Part shown: positions 28,425-36,700 of the stretch, in pieces | Layout of the letters: each line of letters opens with the position of its first letter | Numbering within the stretch: the stretch's first letter is position 1 | Assembly (NCBI RefSeq): GCF_001983935.1 | Contig: NZ_CP017641.1 | Coordinates: forward strand, 5,270,001 to 5,334,000 | Reading direction: 5' to 3' | From: Fuerstiella marisgermanici | GTDB taxonomy: Bacteria; Planctomycetota; Planctomycetia; Planctomycetales; Planctomycetaceae | Length of the DNA: 64,000 nt | Made by a program: the position numbers and the translations under genes | The notes under the pieces: model-generated | Told to the model about the DNA's origin: nothing | Seen by the model: the letters and a program-made list of their open reading frames with translations, nothing else | Database searches by the model: none

Positions 28425-30045
28425 CGTCGCGAAACCGACAAACACTGTTGCAAATGAGCCGGCGATGAGGCATCGCGCGAACAGAAAGCATGGACTCGTC
28501 GCACGCACGGCATTCGTGAGCGTTTGGCTATTGCTGGCAATTTCAACCGCTTCAGCTGCTGAGGACCTGACTGCACGCCAGGCAATCGAACGGCAGGCCG
28601 AATGGCCGACGTGGGCTCGGCAACGAACCGCACTACGCATTTCCGGACGCTTTGAAGGTCGCGCGGGAGGTCAGTTTCGCCTTGAAAAGCTACCGATCAT
28701 GCAGACACCGGCGCGAGGTACCGTGCTGGCGAACGACGTTCGCGTGGGCCAGCGACTAACGCTTACCGGAACGTTGCGCGAATCCGGTCGTAAATTCTAT
28801 CTGGATGTGAATCGCATCAGTATTGACCTGACAGACGGCGAACGCCTGGCGGCACAGGTCCGAAAAGCCGACAGCAAAGATCCGGCAGCGCTGTACAAAC
28901 TGGCCGACGACTACCAGCCCATCGCAGACTTCTATGAAGATGAAGAACTGGCCGAACAAATCAAAAGCCTTCGCCGGACGGCCTTCGACCAGCAGCGTCA
29001 GCAGCGGAAAGACGATCCTGCCGCGCTACTGCAGCTCGCCGAAGCTGGCGCGACGGCGGGAATTGCGGAATCTGTCACGGACGCCATTAAGTTTGAATCG
29101 CTGGTGGTGCGTTCGAAGTCGGCGTCAGCAAACCGAACCAAGTTGATGAAGGACCTGCAGTCACAGCTGGACGGATGGGACCGCCACAACCAGTTTCCAG
29201 ACAAAGCCGCCGAAGAACGTTTTTTGAAAGACATGGTCGGCGAATATGAAAAGGCTGATTCCTTGAATCGGCAGCGAATGCATCGGCGGTTCTATCAGCG
29301 AGTCCGTAGTGAAGACATTTTGAAAAACCTGAAACCGGACGGAAGCAATGGCCTGGAAATCGCCGCAAAGTTGACGGCCGATGTGCCGGAAGAAAAGGCC
29401 CAGATCGCTCGCGCACAATCGCTGTATGTGGAATACCGTCTGCAGCGAGTTCCCGAGATGTCGCGGCAACAACTGGACGACGTCGAAACCCTGTTGCGGC
29501 AGTCTGGTCGTTCTGGTGAATTCACTGCCACATTGAAGACGTGGTTGGCAGCTCAGGAAAAGCGTCTCAACAACGGCGAACTGGACGGAATGTTACAGTT
29601 GGCCAACCAATACCTGTTCGCTTTCGAACGCTGGAAGAATCTGGAGCACAGCGACGCTGGCATCGACTTGCTGAAGAAGGCGTGGCAACTGGCGAACAAG
29701 GCAGCCCCCAAGGAAGCCGCATCTATTCTGCAGCTGCTGGAAAAACGTGGCTGGACACGACTCGACGACCGCTGGATGACCACTCAGGATTTGAAGAAAC
29801 TGCCGCGTGACGACATTGCGTTGGCGTTGCGAGAGCACCGCGTCGTGGCAGGCATGACTCGCAGCCAAATCGTCGCTGTCATGGGATTGCCGAAGCGTCC
29901 CGTGAAAGTTGTTTCCGGTCTTTCGGTGCAGGAAATCTGGGTCTACGGCGATCAGCGTTCCAGCCGAATTACGGTGCATCTGGAACGCTCACGCTTCGCC
30001 GCCCCGGAAGACGCAGTCGCCATTCTGGTCAACACGGGGCGGTAG
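28414..30045 (+). CDS. Exported protein with a BamE/SmpA-like C-terminal domain
   Basis: A 543-aa protein with a basic N-terminus and a signal segment (about 29-48, GLVARTAFVSVWLLLAISTA, cut near ASAAED). A beta-rich domain follows (about 70-140, RTALRISGRFEGR...LTLTGTLRESGRKFYLDV), then a long helical region with TPR-like character (about 145-460). The C-terminus has MTRSQIVAVMGLPKRPVKVV and EIWVYG, which matches the SmpA/OmlA/BamE-type fold by pattern. In BamE this fold sits in the outer-membrane assembly machine; here it is appended to a much larger protein. The gene overlaps its upstream partner by 11 bases (GGGATGG SD inside it). The 23-base gap to the convergent gene holds no clear terminator. 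Confidence 0.7.
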   Translation: MKTDVAKPTNTVANEPAMRHRANRKHGLVARTAFVSVWLLLAISTASAAEDLTARQAIERQAEWPTWARQRTALRISGRFEGRAGGQFRLEKLPIMQTPARGTVLANDVRVGQRLTLTGTLRESGRKFYLDVNRISIDLTDGERLAAQVRKADSKDPAALYKLADDYQPIADFYEDEELAEQIKSLRRTAFDQQRQQRKDDPAALLQLAEAGATAGIAESVTDAIKFESLVVRSKSASANRTKLMKDLQSQLDGWDRHNQFPDKAAEERFLKDMVGEYEKADSLNRQRMHRRFYQRVRSEDILKNLKPDGSNGLEIAAKLTADVPEEKAQIARAQSLYVEYRLQRVPEMSRQQLDDVETLLRQSGRSGEFTATLKTWLAAQEKRLNNGELDGMLQLANQYLFAFERWKNLEHSDAGIDLLKKAWQLANKAAPKEAASILQLLEKRGWTRLDDRWMTTQDLKKLPRDDIALALREHRVVAGMTRSQIVAVMGLPKRPVKVVSGLSVQEIWVYGDQRSSRITVHLERSRFAAPEDAVAILVNTGR

Positions 30046-30068
30046 CAGTTCTGGCGAACGCAAACGGC

Positions 30069-31346
30069 TTACTTGTTCTTCGCGGGCCACTTCACGCGTG
30101 CCACCCAGATCGTGTTATCGCTACCGTGAGACGCGGCAGTCGCTGGCTGCATCCATTCGGTCACCGTGACCCAGGCTTCGTCAGGTGAAACGTCGGTGAT
30201 GCCGAAATTTCCCAATCGAGCCCCTCGTTCCGGCGCGAGCACTCGTTCTGTTTCGCGAATCACCTGCAATTTAACGGGATCAACTTTGGCAATGAACAAA
30301 GGAGCTCGATGGCGGAACACGTGGTCATTGTCGGCACCTTTTCGAGTGTATACTAAATACAGCCCGTGGCGATTGCTGATCCAGTGCTGTTGAGTGTTAT
30401 AGTTGCCAAGGTCCTGTCCGTCGTCAAACGTCCACTTGATCGGCGTTTCAAAGTGCAGGCCGTCCTTGCTGCGAGCCACATAGCCGTGATCATCATTGCG
30501 CAACGTCAGAAAGAATTCGTCGCCGAACTTTGTCACCGAGGGTTCATACAGACCTCGTTTGACGGGGATCGACAAACTGTTGCCGTGTTCCAGATACTTC
30601 AGCGTTGTCCCGTCGAACTGACAGCGAATTACGATCGTCGCGTACTGCTTTGCTTCAGCTTCCTTCAAATACACGGGTAACAGAACGTCGCCGTTGGGAA
30701 GGTCCCACCGCTGCTGACTGCCCGATCCAGCGTTCTTAAAACGCGGCTCGTCGGGCAAATCCATGCACTTCCATGTGTCCCAGCCCGGATTTTTGGCGGT
30801 AGGGTTGTAGACAGAATACGCAATGCCTCGTGGACGGCGATGCATCACTTTGTTATTGCGGTACCACACGCTGTGACCGATTCCCAGCAGGCGTTCTGAC
30901 GGGGCGTGCCATTTCGGCACGAAGTCGCACACGGTTGTTTGGTCGCCCGCCTGCAGCAGTTCCGGAGCAATCTCGGCTCCGGTCACGTCGCTCGCGACAC
31001 CTTGAAACGTCTGCCGGGCGAAGGGTTCCAGTCGTTGTGGCTTCGTCCACGTGACACCATCATCGATCGACGTCAGCTGATTCAGCGCATAGAAAACGTC
31101 GGAACCTGTGAGCATCAGCTTCTGCGTCGTCATAACGGCGATAGGATTGTCGCCGCCCGCGTTGTGCTTCGCCGGAACGAGTCCCGCTCGAGCATGAACC
31201 CAGCAGAATTTGCCATCAAAACCGGAGGAGGCTTTCTGGAGTTCGATCGTAAATGGTTCTGCTGCGTGGCCAGTGGCGTGTGTGCTTACTGTCGCCAGCA
31301 GCGCGGTTACTAAAACAGTCGCGGTTCTCATTTTGTTTGCCTGCAT
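30069..31346 (-). CDS. Sialidase/BNR-fold exported protein
   Basis: 425 aa. A signal peptide is seen either from ATG 31346 or from the internal ATG at 31331 (MRTATVLVTALLATVSTHATGHA), which has an AGG-type SD and is the tidier start. The mature part is a beta-propeller-like protein with repeated blades: SIDDGVTWTKPQRLEPF (Asp-box-like), DEFFLTLRNDDHGYVARSKDGLHFE, WHAPSERLLGIGHSVWYRNNKVM. This fits the exo-alpha-sialidase/BNR superfamily common in planctomycetes. I do not see enough of the sialidase arginine triad to claim that activity, so carbohydrate binding or hydrolysis is the cautious reading. A strong terminator lies immediately upstream of the start. Confidence 0.7.
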   Translation of the reverse strand: MQANKMRTATVLVTALLATVSTHATGHAAEPFTIELQKASSGFDGKFCWVHARAGLVPAKHNAGGDNPIAVMTTQKLMLTGSDVFYALNQLTSIDDGVTWTKPQRLEPFARQTFQGVASDVTGAEIAPELLQAGDQTTVCDFVPKWHAPSERLLGIGHSVWYRNNKVMHRRPRGIAYSVYNPTAKNPGWDTWKCMDLPDEPRFKNAGSGSQQRWDLPNGDVLLPVYLKEAEAKQYATIVIRCQFDGTTLKYLEHGNSLSIPVKRGLYEPSVTKFGDEFFLTLRNDDHGYVARSKDGLHFETPIKWTFDDGQDLGNYNTQQHWISNRHGLYLVYTRKGADNDHVFRHRAPLFIAKVDPVKLQVIRETERVLAPERGARLGNFGITDVSPDEAWVTVTEWMQPATAASHGSDNTIWVARVKWPAKNK

Positions 31347-31350
31347 AAAT

Positions 31351-31387
31351 CAAAAAAGGGACACTTCGAAGCTTCGAAGTGTCCCTT
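31351..31387 (-). terminator. Rho-independent terminator, 32-base perfect palindrome
   Basis: AAGGGACACTTCGAAG (31356-31371) is followed at once by its exact complement CTTCGAAGTGTCCCTT (31372-31387). On the minus strand the stem ends in a run of six T (plus-strand A at 31352-31357). It lies about 70 bases downstream of the HEAT-YHS gene stop and only 5 bases upstream of the longest start of the next minus-strand gene. Transcription of that next gene must therefore begin within or just after the hairpin, or result from readthrough. Confidence 0.9.
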
Positions 31388-31454
31388 GGACAATCGCAGG
31401 TTTCAACCGAGGCCTTCGCGGCGAAGCGAAGGTGGTGCTCGCAAATCCCAGTCG

Positions 31455-32627
31455 CTACCGACCAGGCGACGCCAGTGCAAGCTGTGAGCGATCTGTAGAC
31501 TGGCCAGTGAAACGACCAGAGTTAGCTTTGAACAGTTCGAAGTTCTGTTCAGATGTGAACATGTAGAACTTGTCGTTGTGCATTACGAGGTAGCGTCCGG
31601 TCACGACCTGCTTTGTGTTCACAAAGTGAACCGGGTCGCATCCGCCAAACGCGACAGCATATTGTTCGGGCGATGCATTGAACTTGTCCAGAGCCGCCTG
31701 GCTGGCGAAGTGATAGACTCGGCCACGATACTGTGCAGCGAATTCTGTTTTCGGTGCCAGTTTCTGGCCCTGCTTCAGCGATACGAGGCAAACCTTCGAA
31801 AGCCGCGGAATTGCTGTCGGTGTGACGGAGGTCATCGGCTCAGGCAGAAGCAAACCATCGTTACTCGGCACTGGGTTCAGTTCCCGCGTTTCGTCCGGAA
31901 TTTCTTCGCCACCGCTTTGCTGCTGCTGCACAGGTTCATCGGTTTCCCACGCTGGTGGTCCCATTTCCGGACCGGCCGTGTAAGGCTTATAGCAGCATGG
32001 GATGCCGCAAACTGCGATTGCTTCGACAGCCGCTTCGCGAACTCGTCGCGACGGTTCGAAGGGGCAGCCTTTATCGTCCAACTCGTAGGCAACTTTTGCA
32101 AGAGCCGTCAATGTATCCTCGTCGCAGCAGCACAGGCACTGCCGGGCGCTATCCAAATCCGGGGAACCGTACTTCAGTGCGTCACGCTTCTCGCGTCGAG
32201 ACGGCTCGTCCTCTTCTTCGGCATTCTTGCAGGCACATTCTTCGAACATGGCCTGCAGGGCCTGAATTGCTTCCAGTCTGACCGGCTCCCATTTATCTTC
32301 CAACATCACTTTCACCAGCATGGCGCGTGCTTCGGGGAAGGTCGAACAATGGAACCGCGACAGATACTTGACCGCCTTAATGCGATTGGGGATGTCCAGT
32401 TCGCGAGCACGCAGCTTGGACGCGAGGCCCTTCACTTCATCTTCCGGCGAATTGTGGAAAGGCTTTTTCAGCAGCTTGTCGCGACGGAACTCACGGATCC
32501 ACTTGCCCCATTTGGGCGCCCCTTCGTCCTGACAGTGGGCGGACGGGGAAATAAAGATCGTTGCAACGAACACCAAAGTAAACGCTGCGAACATTGTCCT
32601 GATAATAGGGCGGTCCGAGTGGGACAT
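31455..32627 (-). CDS. Exported HEAT-repeat protein with C-terminal YHS-like domains
   Basis: 390 aa from ATG 32627, chosen for GGAGG nine bases upstream and a signal peptide that follows at once (residues 9-32, ending SAHCQDE). A frame from 32702 adds 25 residues. About 60-210 are HEAT-like helical repeats (VRLEAIQALQAMFEE, VREAAVEAIAVCG). They are interrupted by Cys clusters: ECAC, CLCCC and CGIPCC. A Pro/Glu-rich linker follows. The C-terminus holds two consecutive YHS-like units, AAQYRGRVYHFASQAALDKF and RYLVMHNDKFYMFTSEQNFELF. YHS units are found in metal-handling proteins, and the Cys clusters fit that, but the role is inferred. It ends in a strong terminator. Confidence 0.72.
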   Translation of the reverse strand: MSHSDRPIIRTMFAAFTLVFVATIFISPSAHCQDEGAPKWGKWIREFRRDKLLKKPFHNSPEDEVKGLASKLRARELDIPNRIKAVKYLSRFHCSTFPEARAMLVKVMLEDKWEPVRLEAIQALQAMFEECACKNAEEEDEPSRREKRDALKYGSPDLDSARQCLCCCDEDTLTALAKVAYELDDKGCPFEPSRRVREAAVEAIAVCGIPCCYKPYTAGPEMGPPAWETDEPVQQQQSGGEEIPDETRELNPVPSNDGLLLPEPMTSVTPTAIPRLSKVCLVSLKQGQKLAPKTEFAAQYRGRVYHFASQAALDKFNASPEQYAVAFGGCDPVHFVNTKQVVTGRYLVMHNDKFYMFTSEQNFELFKANSGRFTGQSTDRSQLALASPGR

Positions 32628-33214
32628 CGCTTCAACCTCCATGAGAGCACGGAACCACGTCTTGCTGTAATCAAGTTCGGCAAACGACCCAGACCGCAGC
32701 AATCCAACGCGACCATTACGTGCAGTTATTCAACTTGCCCCCTTCTGCATTGACGGTCTGGCAAACTGGGCAGCCATTACCGGTTTAGCCGGATCTGCCG
32801 GCTGCTGAGACCAAAACAATGTGGATTTGTACAGGGTTGCCGACGCAAATATCCGCCTGTCCGTGGAAGTTGAGATGGCCGCGACTTCACGCGAATCCGG
32901 AAAACTGGGGCCGCCTGCAGACAAAATGCGCGATTCTGACGCGGCGGTTTCGCGCGGGCTCGGCTCCTCAACCAAGTGAGCAGCAAGGCGTTCGGGCTAA
33001 GAAATCGGCGACGTCCGTCGGATTGGGGGCGTCATGCGGCTTCGATGCGAGCCGGAAGCCAGTATTAGCCGCGGCTCGTGGATGAGCTCACCGCGCCGCA
33101 AGAAGACGGACGCAAGAACGCTCTTTGCACGGTAAAGGCGTGGTTGCATCGCTGGGTCAACGGCAGAATGGCAAAACGGGGCGACGATGACCGCTGCCCC
33201 ATTTTTGACTTCCT
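32628..33214. other. 587-base intergenic region with one weak terminator
   Basis: No gene is recognised between the two minus-strand genes. At 33173-33200, GGGGC/GCCCC arms with an inner GCG/CGT pairing are flanked by AAAA on the left and ATTTTT on the right, so the hairpin could end transcripts in either direction. Its likely use is to end the small TPR gene. The rest should contain the promoter of the HEAT-YHS gene. Confidence 0.45.
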
Positions 33215-33595
33215 TTAGCCGTTTCCGCCGCCTGCGTGCTGGCTGCTGTCTGGCTGACCGGTGCTCGCGGGACGCCCCTGCAGCACGTGAGCCTGAGCCA
33301 TCGCGTCTTCGGCTTCCGGAATGCGGCCGCATCGCTGATAGATGACGGACAGCTGAGTAAACGAAAACGGATCGTCCGGCTGAATCTCGGTCACTCGGAC
33401 GGCGTGCTTAATCGATTCGTCCAGACGGCCCAGCTTCTGCAGGTGAACGCCCAACGCCATGTTTGCGTGCAGGTGATCGGGATCCACTTCAAGCACCTTG
33501 AACAACGCTTCGACGGCTCCTTCAAGATCACCCGCATCCTTCAAAGCGTTTGCGGCGTCGTACATTTGGTCGGGATTCTGCTGGTCGTCTGACAT
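33215..33595 (-). CDS. Small tetratricopeptide-repeat protein
   Basis: 126 aa, consisting almost only of TPR helices. MYDAANALKDAGDLEGAVEALFKVLEVDPDH, LHANMALGVHLQKLGRLDESIKHAVRVTEIQPDD and FTQLSVIYQRCGRIPEAEDAMAQA give about three 34-residue units at residues 8-108. A polar tail rich in Gly, Gln and Ser follows. There is no signal peptide, so it should be a cytoplasmic protein-binding adaptor. It is divergent from the PQQ-propeller gene, with 186 bases between, which could suggest shared regulation. The partner is unknown. Confidence 0.78.
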   Translation of the reverse strand: MSDDQQNPDQMYDAANALKDAGDLEGAVEALFKVLEVDPDHLHANMALGVHLQKLGRLDESIKHAVRVTEIQPDDPFSFTQLSVIYQRCGRIPEAEDAMAQAHVLQGRPASTGQPDSSQHAGGGNG

Positions 33596-33781
33596 TTCAC
33601 TGCTTTCGAGAAACGAAGTCTGTTCAAGCTGTAGTCTAGGCTCCTTAACCGCAGACTCAACTTACGCCAGACGGAAGTTTGGGTGAATTCCACCTTCGTC
33701 GACATGGGATCGGTTTCCGCGGGGTCGATATGGGCCGTAGAATGCTGGAAAACGCCGGTACACCGTCATCTGTGAACAACC

Positions 33782-36700
33782 ATGCAACAAACCGTTCGTA
33801 AAATTAAAACTCAGCGACCAGCCGCTCCCGGCCATGTGTGGTTGATCGTCTGCGCTGCGACGGCCGGATGGCTGGCTGTCGCGAATCCGGTTGCGTTGGC
33901 TCAGCCACTCATCGTGCCGCGAGGTGCTCAGGCCGTTCCTGGACAGGATGAAGACGCGAACGCTGAGGCCGACCAGAATCCGGAACAGCGGCAAATCGAA
34001 CGCCTGATTTTGGATATTCGTGACGTGCGGGACGCCGAACCACTCCGCGCGGCCGACCTGTTTGATGCGGCCTGGATGCTGGCTGTCGGGCACGAAGATC
34101 CATTGCTGCACCTGCAGACTCAGTCGCAGGAACTGCTGGATCCTGGCGAACACAGAGTCGATGCCGGCAGCCGTGCTCAACTTCAGACGCTGTTCGAAAG
34201 TTCATCCCCCGCGTTTCGAAACGCGTACCGGACTCAGATCGCGTCGAAAGCTGACGCCGCATTGCAGGACGCGATTCTCAGCGGCAATGCAGACGTGCTT
34301 CGGAAGGTCGTTCTAAGGTATCAGTTCGCAGACGCGGGCCGACAGGCGCTGGAAAGTCTTGTGCAACTTCGTATCTCACGCGGCGAATTTCTGCCAGCGG
34401 CGCTGCAGTTTGGACGGCTGCTTAGGCTGCGCGACGACCAATCTGCGGAAAGCCGACTTCGCCTGGCGTTGCTGTGGTGGAATGCAGGGCTACCGGAAGA
34501 AGCAGAAGACTACGTCGGCGACGTCATCCGTTCTCATGCAGGACAGCAGCTTACCTTGGATGAACGCCAGATCGCTGTTCCCGCAGCCGACGTCGCTCCC
34601 GGTAAGTGGCTGGCGGACCTTGCCGATCAGGGATGGCCAATTGCCGTCGCGTCTGAACGAGGCCAATGGCGGCAACGGCTGGGAAATTATCGTCGCACAC
34701 GTAAACAAAGTGCGAGTCCCGCCGTACTATCGTCGGCGTGGTCCGTGTCGTCGTTCGAATCGTCGTGGAACCCGGCTCTGAACCCGCTGTTGCAACCGGC
34801 CGCAAAGAATGTGGAACGCAACGCTGCGATCGAACTGGATCAGAACAACGCCATTGCTCCGGCCGCTCATCCGGTGGTGACGGACGACTTTTTGATTTTC
34901 CGTGGCGTCGCCAGTATCCGAGCCGTCAACCGAAAATCAGGGAAGCTTGTCTGGGAATCCGCGTACACAGACTCCCAACTCGAAGCCGCGCTGGAATCGA
35001 TTGACCAGTCGCAACTCGGCGGCATCTCGAACGGCGAGGCAGTGCGGGCGATCTTAGCGCCGCCGTTGCTGAATCATCTGGTGCGAGCAAACTGCGCGGG
35101 ACAGCTGACGTGCGACGGATCGACCGTTTACGCTGTTGAAGAAGTCACGTCGGAAACCATGCGTCTCGACTGGGAAAACCATCTTCCCGGTTCGCAGCCG
35201 ACCACTAACTACCTGCGAGCGTACGACCTAAAGACAGGCATGGCGATTGGGCTGTTAGGCGGCAGCGTTGGGTTGTCGTCGAAGGATGAGGCCCCCAATC
35301 CACTGAAGGGGTTTTACGTTCTGGGTGCTCCGCTGGTGATGGGCGATCGCATCTACATGATGGCTGAAAACGATCAGGGCATCTTTCTGCTGCAACTGCA
35401 ACCCGGCCAACTGGATCAGACAACTCGCCCCTTCAGCCTGCGGCCCGTGCATTCGCAGTTGCTGTCCGTGCCGCGACATTCGCTGCGAGACCATCCGGTG
35501 CGAATGCATTCCGGTGTGATCCCGTCATACGGTCGCGGCCTGCTGATCTGCAACACATGTGATGAAAAAATCGTGGCCGTGTCGGCCGAAGACCATTCGG
35601 TGCGATGGGTGCATCGTTACCCGACCAACGTTGCTGTCCCGGAATTGAATCCGCAGATTGCAGTGGTCGGCAATGCGCATAGTCGAGACATCTCTGACGA
35701 CAATGATCTGTCATCGCGATGGCAGGACGCATTGCCGCGAATCGTGGCCGACAAAATTGTGGTCACGCCACGCGATTCCGACCGGCTGATCTGCCTTGAC
35801 CTGCAAACCGGCCAGCAAATCTGGACTCGCCCACGCGGCAACATGCGACGCATCGTATATGTTGACGAATCTTCTGTTGTGCTAACCGGCACGGACACCG
35901 TCGAAAGTCTACGGCTTGAAGATGGCGAGGCAGTTTGGCGAGTCCAAATTGAAGCGGGACATGTGTCGGGGTCGGCAGCAACGGACGGTCGCGTCCTGCA
36001 TGTGCCGACATCGGCGGGAACGATCGTTAGCCTCGAGCTGGCAACCGGCCGAACTCTAATCGTGCGGCCCGTCCCGGACGACCAGATCGGAAACCTTCTG
36101 TGCGTTGACGGCAGCTTGTACTCGCAGTCGCTAACCGGCGTTCGATGTTTTGTGGAAGCTGATCAGACTTCTCCCCTGCAACTGGCCAGTCGCCAATTGC
36201 TGAATGGTGACATTAAGCAGGCTCACCAAACGCTACAAGACGTTCTAACAACTGACGACGATGTCGCCGCAGACGTCCGACAGCAGGCGCGCGAAATCCT
36301 GGTCGATTCGCTGCTGGAATCGCTGCGGCTGGACTTCAAAAGTAACTCAGCCAGCGTAGCAACCGTTCAACAGTTGATTGCCGAAGACGTGCCTCGCGAC
36401 GAAGCGATTGAAACGTTAACACTGTCGATGCTGGGCATGACGTTTCGCGATATGGCTGTCCTGCCGGAACAATGGGAGCAGGTGGACACGTCCTATCGGC
36501 AGCTCGAAAAGCTGCAGCAGCTGACATCGAAATTTCAACTACAGGACCCAACCGAACCGCCCGCCAACGTGGCTCAACACATCGTCAACATGCTCGATCA
36601 GGCATGGGCCACGCGCGACGGGTTTGTTCAGTCGGCGTCGCTGATGAGCCGCAGTTATCGCACGACGGCTGCGTCCATTCGATCGGCCGTTTCCGCACGC

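Noticed and set aside
31578-32753. A 391-codon plus-strand frame antisense to the HEAT-YHS gene
   Set aside because: It mirrors a gene with signal peptide, repeats, SD and terminator on the other strand, and has no such features itself.
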